NCBI RefSeq assembly: GCF_003240585.1
Contig: NZ_PCDP01000050.1
Span: forward strand, 1-45,670
DNA: 45,670 bases
Origin: Arminella tubonensis
Lineage (GTDB): Bacteria; Pseudomonadota; Alphaproteobacteria; Rhizobiales; Rhizobiaceae
Direction of reading: 5' to 3'
Notes under the pieces: model-generated
The model's database searches: none
The model's input: the letters and a program-made list of their open reading frames with translations, nothing else
Told to the model about the DNA's origin: nothing
Position numbers and translations under genes: made by a program
Part shown: positions 8,346 through 16,734 of the stretch, piece by piece
Position numbering within the stretch: the first letter of the stretch is position 1
Layout: each line of letters opens with the position of its first letter

Positions 8346-8549
8346 TTAGCAGGCTATTTTGTGATGAGTTGAACCCAATGGCTGCGTGCGAACAGGGACT
8401 GCGTTGAACCCACGAGCGATGCATTCTGCATAGAGTTCATGCGCGATACTGTCCAACAGTTCGGGCTTGTGTGACGGCCCGCATTCATCCAAAGCTCCCG
8501 CGTGACAAAGACTGGAGAGAAATTGCATAGCATCGGAAGGCGTCATCAT
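8346..8549 (-). CDS. small hypothetical protein
   Basis: A 67-residue frame (starts MMTPSDAMQFLSSLCHAGAL) without membrane segments. The ribosome-binding site is weak. Composition is balanced and reads like a real soluble protein, but I recognise no family. It lies 91 bp downstream of the BrnA-like antitoxin gene on the same strand. Confidence 0.35.
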   Translation of the reverse strand: MMTPSDAMQFLSSLCHAGALDECGPSHKPELLDSIAHELYAECIARGFNAVPVRTQPLGSTHHKIAC

Positions 8550-8640
8550 GCGGCTGGCCGATTGGCATCTGGCCAGAATTCAGCCCTACCGGGTTTTGCC
8601 AGAAGCGAGACGGTATAGATCGATGTCGATTGAAGTTCGG

Positions 8641-8886
8641 TCATTTGCCTTGATCCTTCGGTTGAAAGCCTGAGGCTAATCGCAAAGCCTCATTTATTCG
8701 TCCCTGCCAACCATCGCCCGACGCCTTGAAAAAATTGATGACCTCCGGGTCGATACGAAGCGTGACAAGCGTCTTGGGATTACCGTTGGGCCGGCGCTTC
8801 GCCTTGGTGGCATTGTGGTCCAGTACCTCTTGAACGAGGTCGACAGGTTTGGATCCAATCGGCTCATCATTTTTGACTTTGATCAT
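8641..8886 (-). CDS. BrnA-family antitoxin (DUF4415), no toxin partner seen
   Basis: An 81-residue protein whose C-terminal half (KTLVTLRIDPEVINFFKASG, then GWQGRINEALR) is the ribbon-helix-helix signature of BrnA/DUF4415 antitoxins. Such proteins bind their own promoter and neutralise the BrnT ribonuclease. BrnT normally lies directly upstream, which here would be 8887-9240, but that stretch holds no BrnT-like frame. The gene is therefore an orphan antitoxin or a repressor that has lost its toxin. Confidence 0.8.
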   Translation of the reverse strand: MIKVKNDEPIGSKPVDLVQEVLDHNATKAKRRPNGNPKTLVTLRIDPEVINFFKASGDGWQGRINEALRLASGFQPKDQGK

Positions 8887-9026
8887 CGCGGTCTCGGATA
8901 TGTGTAACTACGCAATCATACCAGATCGAAGCGTTCGGTGCGATATGTAACGATACACTCTGCGGCGGTCCTTCCTGCCGGCCCAACTAGCGACCGGAAG
9001 TTCACGTCCCAGCCCACCAGACGTGA

Positions 9027-9233
9027 TCAGTCCGCCATGGCCAGGTTTAACTCATGGCCCACGGCCTGAAGGCTTTCCGGCACTACGTACACGAACGGAT
9101 GGCCTGCCTGACTAGGGACGGCGACATGAATATTGGTCGTATTGCCGAGGGATATAACCGCAAGGACTTGAGATGGGTTGATTAAAAGCCGAGCACTGCT
9201 GGCATGGTTGCGGGTGAAGACTGCGAGACGCAT
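9027..9233 (-). CDS. small hypothetical protein
   Basis: A 68-residue protein. I chose the ATG at 9233 over one at 9239 because AAGAAGGAA is then correctly spaced. The sequence has a beta-rich pattern (VLAVISLGNTTNIHVAVP, then HPFVYVVPES). I recall similar short uncharacterised proteins in rhizobia but cannot assign a function. Confidence 0.5.
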   Translation of the reverse strand: MRLAVFTRNHASSARLLINPSQVLAVISLGNTTNIHVAVPSQAGHPFVYVVPESLQAVGHELNLAMAD

Positions 9234-9295
9234 GATCATTTCCTTCTTTGGTTAGCCTACGACGACGACATCCATGAGACGAAAGCGGCCCAAAT

Positions 9296-9538
9296 TTAAT
9301 CCATCGGAAATGAAAGCGGACCAATGGCTAGACCAACTTCTCGGTAGTATGCGGTCAAGGCGTCGGTATACGGCTCTGGCTTCAGTTCTGCCGTCGCGAT
9401 CTGCCAATGCTCGGCGACGCGATAGAGCGCAGCCGAGAGACATACGGCAAGATCGGTGCGGGCTCGAACGACCAGAGAAAGACATGGACATTCCCCGGTG
9501 GTGGCCGGCTTCGGTTCCGCCCGCTCGAGCGCGTTCAC
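9296..9538 (-). CDS. hypothetical protein
   Basis: An 80-codon frame beginning with a GTG, overlapping the end of the terminase remnant by 15 bp. The translation (CPCLSLVVRARTDLAVCLSAALYRVAEHW) is balanced and helical but unmatched. The frame is open further upstream without a better start, so it may be the tail of a longer, truncated gene. Confidence 0.3.
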   Translation of the reverse strand: MNALERAEPKPATTGECPCLSLVVRARTDLAVCLSAALYRVAEHWQIATAELKPEPYTDALTAYYREVGLAIGPLSFPMD

Positions 9539-9855
9539 GATGCCGACAAGTATCAGGGGCAGAACGTCAGTGACGCCTGAAGCCGATCGACAGGCTGTTC
9601 GCCGTGCTGCGCTCCGCCAAGGGCGTCCCGACGCAATTGCTGCTGACCGGGAGTCCTGGCGGCGCTGGCGGCATCTGGATCAAGGCCCGCTAGATTGATC
9701 CTGCGCCGCAAGGCACGACGCCACCGGTGCGGTTGCTGCCTAACGATAAGGAGCACCGCTACATCTTCATTCCAAGTCGGATCGAAGACGACAAGCTCCT
9801 GATGGAGAACGACCCGAATTACGTCAACAACCTTTACCTCGTCGGCTATCGGTGA
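9524..9855 (+). pseudogene. phage terminase large-subunit remnant
   Basis: A fragment reading LERVHDADKYQGQNVSDA, then after a frame break KPIDRLFAVLRSAKGVPTQ, LLLTGSPGGAGGIWIKAR, an in-frame TAG at 9691-9693, then IDPAPQ ... YIFIPSRIEDDKLLMENDPN and YVNNLYLVGYR before a stop. The order QGQN, GxPGGxGxxWxKAR, FIPSRxxDNKLL and NDPxYxxxL matches large terminases that cut and package phage DNA. The ATPase part is missing and part of the nuclease half has been deleted. It is clearly dead, and marks a former prophage. Confidence 0.75.
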
Positions 9856-10099
9856 GTCGCTACCGGCGTACCGCTATGCCGTTGGGGGTGGACCAACCTA
9901 TAAACCCTTAGTTTCAGTAACCGATCGATCACTAGATGGCTGCCGTGCGCGCAAGGGGCGGATCTCCCACGTCTCGACGACGGTCGCGATCGCGACTTGG
10001 CGGCCCGGCGATTTTCGATTCCACCGCCGTCGTCAGCGGATTATACTGGAAAGATGGATCTGCCATGCCAGCGTCTCCATCAAGATTCCAAGATCCCTG
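9856..10099. other. gene-free stretch
   Basis: No supported gene. It joins the terminase remnant to the SDR remnant; neither family continues into it. Confidence 0.4.
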
Positions 10100-10247
10100 C
10101 TTCACGCCCTTGCAGCGGGTTGGAACCCCGGAAGACATTGCTGGTCCGGTCATCTTCTTGATGACTGACGCCGCCTCGTTCATCACGGGGCAGACGATTT
10201 GGGTGGACGGTGGCGTATTCTCACAGGCGAACTGGCCGCCTTGCTGA
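10100..10247 (+). pseudogene. C-terminal fragment of a short-chain dehydrogenase (SDR)
   Basis: The frame reads FTPLQRVGTPEDIAGPVIFL, then MTDAASFITGQTIWVDGG and a stop at 10247. This is the typical SDR ending (R-x-G-x-PE-DIA ... SFITGQ ... VDGG). The Rossmann TGxxxGxG and the YxxxK catalytic block are absent, and the upstream frame is unrelated Arg/Ser-rich sequence. It is a 3' remnant only. Confidence 0.75.
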
Positions 10248-10503
10248 AGTTCTTCGGAAAGTCGCCGCCGCGCTTTGCGAAACCCAAGGCCCCTGTCCAG
10301 GTTTTGCTCAACGTCTCATGGCGCAATCAGTGCCCCGTGAACTTGATTTGCTTTTCCCGGCCGCGTACGTGCGCGCTTCACTAATGCGTGCATATCGTTC
10401 TGCAAGGCAGTGACCAAGCGGACCGATCTGGTCGATGCCAACAGCGTGAGGGGATCATTACCATATGCATTTCAGGCGCCGGAGCCCCGCCACGGCCGCT
10501 GCC
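10248..10503. other. gene-free stretch
   Basis: No supported gene or clear hairpin between the SDR fragment and the end of the nucleoside phosphorylase gene. Confidence 0.4.
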
Positions 10504-11400
10504 CTAGAATCGAGCGTAACGCTCCTCGGGCTGGGGCGACTTGAGCGAGTGGCACGTACAGTCTTCGTCTTCAGGAAAGCGGGCGATGGTCTCGAGCGCT
10601 ACGCGCGAAGCGATCATCGACAGGCTCGGCAGGACATCGTCCTGCAGAAGCTGGCCGCGATTGCGATCCATGTAGTCGTTGAAACCGGCCGTGACGAAGG
10701 CGCAGGGCGTAAAGCAAGCGCCGATCTCGCGTGACAAGGTCGCCTCGGGTGCGATCGAATGGTTGATCACGTCGGCGCCCATGGAGCGGAACGCCATGGC
10801 TTCGGCTGGGCTGGTCAGCCGCGGTCCGTAGGCGTGGGCGGCAACGAGGCCCTGCTCTACGCCGTGGATGCGGCGTGAGGCCGGCCAGTGCCGACGCGCG
10901 GTTTGAGCCAGGAGCGAGGCGCAATGCGGGCAGACGAGCTGCTTTCCGGAGCAGTCGAACCGCTGTCTGCCCTCAAGCAGCGAATAGGGCGTCTGGGTGA
11001 GTTCGATGAGGTCGGCATTGATCACCATGTCGCCAGGCTGAATGGCCTTGTTAACGGCGCCCATCGTCGAGCAAGCGAGGACGCGCCGCACTCCAGCCTG
11101 CATGAGCACCCAAAAAGCGGGCCGGTGGCAAGAATGATCGATGTGGTCACGCGGATTGCCATGCGAATACATGCAGAGGACCTGTTTCGCGCGCCCCTCC
11201 ACCGTGAGCGAGGCGTCGAACTCGAGGAGCTTCCAGTTCTCCGTCAGGCCATAGGGTGTTTCGAAGGCGAGGTCACGCGCCAGAACGCGGACGCCGGCCA
11301 CGCCCACATCCTCCGGAAAAGCGATGCCCCAATTGGCCGACCCGGTGATCACCGCGGTTCTGACGGAAGGGATGGAAGCGGATATCTGTTTGTCGGTCAT
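10504..11400 (-). CDS. MTAP/PNP-family nucleoside phosphorylase
   Basis: A 298-residue cytosolic enzyme related to 5'-methylthioadenosine phosphorylase and purine-nucleoside phosphorylase, which split a nucleoside with phosphate into base and sugar-1-phosphate. Visible motifs are the phosphate-loop analogue TGSANWG (19-25), SHGNPRDH, ACSTMGAVN followed by QPGDMVINADLIELTQTP, and YGPRLTSPAEAMAFRSMGAD with INHSIAPEATLSREIG. The family usually has GPRxSTRAE and NMTxxPE, so this member is divergent in the base pocket and the substrate may not be MTA. It is the last gene of a five-gene unit with an ABC importer, 14 bp after the permease gene, suggesting that the imported solute is its substrate or precursor. 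Confidence 0.85.
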   Translation of the reverse strand: MTDKQISASIPSVRTAVITGSANWGIAFPEDVGVAGVRVLARDLAFETPYGLTENWKLLEFDASLTVEGRAKQVLCMYSHGNPRDHIDHSCHRPAFWVLMQAGVRRVLACSTMGAVNKAIQPGDMVINADLIELTQTPYSLLEGRQRFDCSGKQLVCPHCASLLAQTARRHWPASRRIHGVEQGLVAAHAYGPRLTSPAEAMAFRSMGADVINHSIAPEATLSREIGACFTPCAFVTAGFNDYMDRNRGQLLQDDVLPSLSMIASRVALETIARFPEDEDCTCHSLKSPQPEERYARF

Positions 11401-11414
11401 GGTCAGCTTTCACT

Positions 11415-12209
11415 TCAGGCGTTGTTGGAACGCGCATTGAGGACCAAAATGACGACCCCGACGAAGACCGTCCACAGTGTCGAAATGGCAGCGATAGTAG
11501 GATCAATCTGATCCCGCAGAGAGATAAACATAAGCTTGGGCAGCGTCGTGTTCGGTCCATTAGCGATAAAGATGGAGATCACCGCTTCGTCGAGGGAGGT
11601 GAGGAAGGCCATCAATCCCGCAGCGACGAGGCTCAGGGCGAGCTGTGGCGCAATGATCCCGCCGATTACCCTCGGCCAGTCCGCACCCAAGCTTCGGGCC
11701 GCCTGCGCCTGCTGCCAGTCGAAACGGTTTACCGCAGGCTGGAGGACGACGACGGCCACCGGAATGGCGAGCGTCACGTGTCCCGTGAGCACGCCGGCGA
11801 ACGATCCGAGCAGGCCGATTTTTGCCAGCACGATGAACAGGCCGATGGCCAGCAGGATGCCTGGTGTTACCGAGGGGATGAGGAGAAAGCCATAGACGCC
11901 TCCTGCCAGCGGACGACCCAGCCGGTTGATGGCGATCGAGGCCAGGAAGGCGACCGGAACGGCGATCGCAGCGGTGAGGGTGCCAAGCATGAGACTGGTC
12001 TTCAGGGCCGCCATCCAGGCCGTCGAAGCGAAGAAGGTCTCGTACCAGCGCAGCGACCATTGCTTCGGCGGGAATTCGAGCAGGTCGGACGCGGAAAAGG
12101 ACAGCGGTACGACGATCAACGTCGGCAGTATGAGGAATAGGAGCACAAGGCTCGCGACCGTCCAGATCAGGCCGCGTGAGAGCCGGCTGTCTTGATAGGC
12201 GTCAAGCAT
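11415..12209 (-). CDS. ABC transporter permease, PotC-like
   Basis: A 264-residue inner-membrane permease of the spermidine/putrescine class with about six transmembrane segments. The coupling (EAA) loop is visible as QAARSLGADWPRVIGGIIAP. I chose the ATG at 12209, which overlaps the end of the upstream permease gene by 8 bp; a longer frame to 12353 exists but would overlap that gene deeply. It pairs with the permease at 12202-13071 and the ATPase at 13068-14117. Confidence 0.88.
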   Translation of the reverse strand: MLDAYQDSRLSRGLIWTVASLVLLFLILPTLIVVPLSFSASDLLEFPPKQWSLRWYETFFASTAWMAALKTSLMLGTLTAAIAVPVAFLASIAINRLGRPLAGGVYGFLLIPSVTPGILLAIGLFIVLAKIGLLGSFAGVLTGHVTLAIPVAVVVLQPAVNRFDWQQAQAARSLGADWPRVIGGIIAPQLALSLVAAGLMAFLTSLDEAVISIFIANGPNTTLPKLMFISLRDQIDPTIAAISTLWTVFVGVVILVLNARSNNA

Positions 12210-13071
12210 GGTGCATCCTATCGCCCGCCAGCCGGCGGACCGCGACGAACAGGCAGCCGGCGATGAGAACAAGCAGTAGAAGCAGCACGCCAAGTGCGCT
12301 GGCACTTCCCCAGTCCTGAAATGTTGACAACGTCCGCTCGATGCGGATGGCAATTGGGTTGACCTTGCCGCCGCCGAGGACCGCAGGTGTGATGAAGAAG
12401 CCGAGCGTGTAGATGAAGACGATCATGGAGCCCGACGCCATGCCACTTGACGAAAGAGGCAATATGACTGTCGCCACGCAACGCCAGAAGCCCGCGCCCA
12501 GGCTTGCCGCAGCGCGGACGACATTACCATCGATGTCGCGCATCGCGGCATAAACCGGCAGCACGAAGAGCGGCAGCATGTAGTGCACCATGCCGATCAG
12601 CGTGCCGGTGAAATTGTAGACGAGCGGCAAGGGCTGATCGATCACCCCAAGCGAAGCCAGGGTCGTGTTGATCAGGCCCTCCCGCCGCAGCAGCACGAGC
12701 CATCCGTAGGTTCGCACGAGGATCGAGGTCCAGAGCGGCAGCATGATCAGAATGAGCGCGCGGTTTGCGACGCGTCGATTGGCGCTGGCGAGCGCGAGCG
12801 AGAGCGGAACGCCCAGAACTATGCAGATGATGAGGGTGGACAGCGACAGTGTCATGGTGACGCCGAGAGACGACCAAGTGAGGCCGCTCGACAGCACCTT
12901 TTCGTAGTTGCCAAGCGTCGCCTTGCCCGCCAGGGTCAGGAACGACTGGCTGAGTATCCAAAGCACCGGCGCCATGGCCGACACGCCGACCAAGACGATC
13001 GCCGGCCCGGCGAGACCGAGGAACAAGAAGCGTTCGCGCCTATGTTCGCGCAAGAGCCCCGAATTGTTCAT
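12202..13071 (-). CDS. ABC transporter permease, PotB-like
   Basis: A 289-residue inner-membrane permease with about six hydrophobic segments (first near residues 15-38) and an EAA-type loop AAASLGAGFWRCVATVILPL. It is the first of the two permeases of a PotABCD-type importer. It overlaps the ATPase gene by 4 bp (ATGA) at its start and the second permease gene by 8 bp at its end, so translation is probably coupled. The substrate is not evident from the permease alone. Confidence 0.9.
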   Translation of the reverse strand: MNNSGLLREHRRERFLFLGLAGPAIVLVGVSAMAPVLWILSQSFLTLAGKATLGNYEKVLSSGLTWSSLGVTMTLSLSTLIICIVLGVPLSLALASANRRVANRALILIMLPLWTSILVRTYGWLVLLRREGLINTTLASLGVIDQPLPLVYNFTGTLIGMVHYMLPLFVLPVYAAMRDIDGNVVRAAASLGAGFWRCVATVILPLSSSGMASGSMIVFIYTLGFFITPAVLGGGKVNPIAIRIERTLSTFQDWGSASALGVLLLLLVLIAGCLFVAVRRLAGDRMHHA

Positions 13072-14117
13072 TTGATGCGCGCCTCCTCAAGGAAGTGGAC
13101 TTGGCCGAGTTCTGTATAAGCGCGAAGCTCAGTCCCAATCTTAAGTTCGCCGCAGGTGGCGCCCTGGTTCGCCGCTATGCTCAGCATGAACTGATCTCCG
13201 GCGGCGGTCTCCAGATTCAGCAGCCAATTCTCACCTCGGAACGCTTTCGAGGCGAGGCGCCCGATCACCTCGACCCGGTCATCGCCGAAACCGGCCGGGT
13301 CGAGCTCGAAATTCTCGGCCCGGATCATGGCGAGGCGTTCGCGTGGCATGCGCGCCGCGCCCGGCCCCTGGAGATGGCTTGACAGAGCGATGTTAGCTTC
13401 TCCCATGAACTCCGCCACGAAGCGGTTTCTTGGTTCGCGGTAAATGTCCTGCGGCGCGCCGATCTGCTGGATGCGCCCGGCGTCCATTACCGCGACCCGA
13501 TCGGACATGGTTAGAGCTTCGCGCTGATCGTGTGTCACATAGATCGTCGTGACACCGAGGTCGTCGTGCAATTTGCGGATTTCGAACTGCATGTGTTCGC
13601 GCAGGTTCTTGTCGAGCGCCGAAAGGGGTTCGTCCATCAGCATGACGCGTGGTTCGAAGACGATGGCGCGCGCCAGTGCGACGCGCTGGCGCTGACCGCC
13701 GGAGAGCGCGGCTATGTCGCGCGCGCCGAAGCCGGAGAGCTTCACCCGGGCAAGAGCGGCCTCCGCCTGTTCTCGCGCCTGCGCCTTCGCGACGCCACGC
13801 AGCCTCAGGGGGTACTCGACGTTCCCCGAGACGCTCATATGCGGAAACAGAGCGTAGTTTTGGAAGACGACGCCGATGTTCCGTTTGTTGGGCGGCAGGC
13901 GGGTCACGTCCTGCCCACCGATCGTCAGCCCGCCTCTTTCCGGCCGCACGAAACCCGCGAGCGCCATCAGCAGGGTCGTCTTGCCGGACCCCGAGGGGCC
14001 CAGCAGCGTAAGGAATTCTCCGGCAGCGATATCCAGCGTAACATCGTCGAGAGCGACATATAGCCCGTAGGACTTGCGGAGGTCCGCGATGGAGATCGGG
14101 AGCGAGGTGGCCGACAT
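13068..14117 (-). CDS. ABC transporter ATPase, PotA-like
   Basis: A 349-residue ATPase that powers the importer. Walker A is GPSGSGKTT (40-48), the signature is LSGGQ (138-142), Walker B is VMLMDE (158-163), and the H-loop lies in TIYVTHDQ. The last 100 or so residues form a TOBE-type domain as in polyamine, iron and sugar ATPases. It lies 19 bp after the binding-protein gene and overlaps the first permease gene by 4 bp. Confidence 0.92.
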   Translation of the reverse strand: MSATSLPISIADLRKSYGLYVALDDVTLDIAAGEFLTLLGPSGSGKTTLLMALAGFVRPERGGLTIGGQDVTRLPPNKRNIGVVFQNYALFPHMSVSGNVEYPLRLRGVAKAQAREQAEAALARVKLSGFGARDIAALSGGQRQRVALARAIVFEPRVMLMDEPLSALDKNLREHMQFEIRKLHDDLGVTTIYVTHDQREALTMSDRVAVMDAGRIQQIGAPQDIYREPRNRFVAEFMGEANIALSSHLQGPGAARMPRERLAMIRAENFELDPAGFGDDRVEVIGRLASKAFRGENWLLNLETAAGDQFMLSIAANQGATCGELKIGTELRAYTELGQVHFLEEARIK

Positions 14118-14136
14118 CGTTAACGCCTATCCCGGC

Positions 14137-15180
14137 TCAACGGCTCATCATCTCGTCGAAGGCGTGCTGAGCCGCTTCGCCATTCTTCACCCACCATTCG
14201 GCGTTGGAGAAGACAGACCCATCGACATTGCCCGGTGCAGTGGCGAGCAGTTTCATCTTCGCAGCGGAGATGAGCCCGAGTTCATAAGCCTTCTGATTTA
14301 CCGGCCCGTAGGCGATGTAGTCGGTCAGCTTGGCTTCCCGTTCAGGCTTTGTCATCGCTGCGATCAGCTTCATCGCGGCGTCCCGATTTGCCGCGCCCTT
14401 GGGCACTGCAAGACAGTCCGTGCCGATCACCGATCCCTGGAACTTGAATTCCGCGGGCCCGCCATCATCTTTCACGCTTTGTGCACGCCCATTCCATGTA
14501 ACAACGAGATCGGCTTCCCCATCCTTTAGGATTTGGGCCGACTGTGCGCCCGACGTCCACCAGACTGCTACGTTGGGTTTGAGCTTCTCGATCTGGCCGA
14601 TGGCGCGGTCGAGACCGCCAGGCGCGCTGAGCTCCTTGTAAATGTTCGCCGGTGCCACCCCCTCGGAAAGAAGCGCGATTTCGATAAGGTCCTGGGCATT
14701 GGCACGAAGCGCGCGCTTGCCGGAATATTTCTCGACATTCCAGAATTCCGCCCAGTTCGCTGGAGGATTGCTACCAATCGCCTTGGTATTCCAGGCCATT
14801 ACCGTGCCGTAGGAGGAGAAGGGATAGCAATATTTGGACTCGGCGCCTGATGGCAGCGTTTTGGGGTCGATGATCGTGTAGTCGAGCGGCTCCAACAGGC
14901 CCTGTTCAGCGGCTTGCGCTCCCTCAGGGGAGCCGAGATGTATCACGTCGGTGGTCACCGCGCCGGAAGTGACCTGCATCTTTAGTGCGGCAAAGCTGTC
15001 GCTCTGGGTCTCCTCCCGAACGGTATATCCCAGCTCCGTTGCCGCGGGGCTCCACATTGCCTTCTTGATGGCGTCGCCATAATCACCGCCGGCCGTGGTA
15101 ATAGTCACGTCCTGGGCAAACGCCGGAATGGCTGCGACTAGCGCGATCGTCGCGACGGAATTACGGATAAAGTGCATCAT
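14137..15180 (-). CDS. extracellular solute-binding protein, PotD-like
   Basis: A 347-residue periplasmic protein with a signal peptide (MMHFIRNSVATIALVAAIPA, cleavage after AFA). The fold signature of the polyamine/iron-type cluster is visible in TITTAGGDYGDAIKKAM, YCYPFSSYGTVMAWNT, NWAEFWNVEKYSGKRAL and the late DCLAVPKGA. It captures the solute for the two permeases. It is the first gene of the unit, preceded by GGGAG and by twin palindromic operators facing the LacI-type regulator. Polyamine is the default guess from the family, but the downstream phosphorylase suggests a nucleoside-like ligand. Confidence 0.9.
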   Translation of the reverse strand: MMHFIRNSVATIALVAAIPAFAQDVTITTAGGDYGDAIKKAMWSPAATELGYTVREETQSDSFAALKMQVTSGAVTTDVIHLGSPEGAQAAEQGLLEPLDYTIIDPKTLPSGAESKYCYPFSSYGTVMAWNTKAIGSNPPANWAEFWNVEKYSGKRALRANAQDLIEIALLSEGVAPANIYKELSAPGGLDRAIGQIEKLKPNVAVWWTSGAQSAQILKDGEADLVVTWNGRAQSVKDDGGPAEFKFQGSVIGTDCLAVPKGAANRDAAMKLIAAMTKPEREAKLTDYIAYGPVNQKAYELGLISAAKMKLLATAPGNVDGSVFSNAEWWVKNGEAAQHAFDEMMSR

Positions 15181-15255
15181 TGACTTATCTCCCTGAGTTC
15201 ACCTCTGAATGACGACTCTTGACGGAACCGCTTCTTAGATCGTCCGTTAAAGTCT

Positions 15256-15290
15256 GAACCTTAACGTTAAAGTTCGAACCTTAACGTTAA
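15256..15290. promoter_or_regulatory. twin palindromic operators between ABC unit and LacI regulator
   Basis: GAACCTTAACGTTAA occurs twice, at 15256-15270 and 15276-15290, exactly 20 bp apart. Each contains the perfect palindrome TTAACGTTAA with a central CG, typical of LacI-family sites. A further half site (CCGTTAA) precedes them at 15244. The position, 76-110 bp before the binding-protein start, fits repression of the ABC/phosphorylase unit by the adjacent regulator. Confidence 0.7.
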
Positions 15291-15402
15291 GATGCCTTAT
15301 AAGGAAACTGTGTCAAGCGTTTTGTTTTTCAGTTGACGTCTTGCTTGCCATAATCGAAACGCCGACTTACAACGTGCGAAATCAGAATGATCGGAGGTTG
15401 AT

Positions 15403-16422
15403 ATGACGACGAAGGGACGGCCAAACCTTCGACGGCTAGCAGACGAACTTGGCCTCTCCATGACCACGGTGTCGCGGGCGCTCAGGGATCGGTCAGATGT
15501 TCACCCCGACACGATCAGGCGCGTGAAGGCCGCAGCGGACGCGGCCGGGTACGTGCCCAATCTGCATGGGCGGGCACTTCGTACCGGCTTGACTCGTAAC
15601 CTGACGGCGATCCTGCCGATGGAGACGAGGGACTACCTATCCGACATCATCAAGCTTCCCTTAATTGAGGGAATGACGCTGGCGGCAAGGGAACTCGGCT
15701 ACAGCCTGACCATCTTTTCGACCACCCCTGAGGAGAGTCCTCAGGAGAACCTCGACACGGTTCTCCATTCCGGCGCCGCCGACGGAGTGGTCATTACTCG
15801 CATGCTGGCCGAGGATCCCCGAATACCCTTCTTGCTAAAGCGGCGCGTTCCGTTCATCGCGTTCGGCCGCAGCAATCTCGACCGAGACTACGCCTATATC
15901 GACATCGACAACGAACGCATCGCCTATGAAGCGACGTCTCTCCTAATCGAGCGAGGGCGCCACCGCATCGCGCTGCAGTTGCTGACCCGAGAGGATCAGC
16001 ACAGCGCCATGCGATTGGCGGGCTATTGTGCCGCGATCGAAGATCACGGGCTAACCCTCGACCCCGACCTGATTGGGCACGAGGATTTTACTATGGGGGC
16101 CAGCGAACTGTGGATCGAGCGACTGCTCGATAGCGCCGATCCCCCGACCGGGCTCGTCTGCGCCAACGAATTGGGGTTGCTGGGGACGCTGAGCGCCTTG
16201 CGCAAGCGGGGGATCGCGCCCGGTCGAGACTTTAGCATCGCGACCCGCGACAACACCCGTATCGCACGCTATCTGTCAACACCGCTCGTGACGCACTCAG
16301 TGGACATAGTGAGCGTCGGCCGCGCCTTGATCGAAGGGCTCGTCCATCAGATCGAACGTCCTGACGCCCCACTGACGCAAAAGATATTCGCGGGCGAAAT
16401 GTCCGTGATCGGAGACGAATAA
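15403..16422 (+). CDS. LacI-family transcriptional regulator
   Basis: A 339-residue regulator with an N-terminal helix-turn-helix (residues 5-52, including LADELGLSMTTVSRALRDRS) and a periplasmic-binding-protein-like ligand domain (about 62-335). The hinge block AAGYVPN is present. The start follows ATCGGAGG. It is divergent from the ABC/phosphorylase unit, and twin TTAACGTTAA palindromes lie between them, so it most probably controls that unit in response to the transported solute or its product. Confidence 0.92.
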   Translation: MTTKGRPNLRRLADELGLSMTTVSRALRDRSDVHPDTIRRVKAAADAAGYVPNLHGRALRTGLTRNLTAILPMETRDYLSDIIKLPLIEGMTLAARELGYSLTIFSTTPEESPQENLDTVLHSGAADGVVITRMLAEDPRIPFLLKRRVPFIAFGRSNLDRDYAYIDIDNERIAYEATSLLIERGRHRIALQLLTREDQHSAMRLAGYCAAIEDHGLTLDPDLIGHEDFTMGASELWIERLLDSADPPTGLVCANELGLLGTLSALRKRGIAPGRDFSIATRDNTRIARYLSTPLVTHSVDIVSVGRALIEGLVHQIERPDAPLTQKIFAGEMSVIGDE

Positions 16423-16529
16423 TTGCTGGGTTTTGGAATCGAACCGCATTAACCCGAATTCATTCTCGTTATGATGGGCTTTGGTGCACGAGCTACACCT
16501 GAACGCCATGAGCCCGCTGCGGCAGGCGG

Positions 16530-16721
16530 ATCGAGCAGACGGCGTTTGCGACGCGGGCCGAGCCCTTCGGAACCATCAGGGTTACCGCACCTGTACCAAT
16601 CCGCTTTCATATTATCGCGCCGGCATTGCCGGCATTCCGGGCGCGGTTTCCGAAGGTCTCGGTGGACCTGCGGCTGACGGCACCTATCCTAGGCAATGAA
16701 CTTGAGATCGGGCCAGAATGA
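16530..16721 (+). pseudogene. LysR-type regulator fragment (ligand-domain start)
   Basis: The frame reads IEQTAFATRAEPFGTIRVTA, then PVPIRFHIIAPALPAFRARF and PKVSVDLRLTAPILGNELE before a stop at 16721. This is the conserved start of the LysR substrate-binding domain (GTIRVTAP ... IIAPALPAF ... P-x-V-x-VDLRLT). Neither the helix-turn-helix nor the rest of the ligand domain is adjacent, so it is an isolated remnant. Confidence 0.75.
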
Positions 16722-16734
16722 GGTCCCGCGATCG

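Noticed and set aside
10888..11511. A 207-codon plus-strand frame over the phosphorylase gene
   Set aside because: It is antisense to an enzyme with recognisable motifs; composition follows the opposite strand.
12210..12353. Longer N-terminus for the second permease
   Set aside because: It would overlap the first permease gene by about 150 bp. The ATG at 12209 gives the usual short overlap and the usual N-terminal membrane topology.
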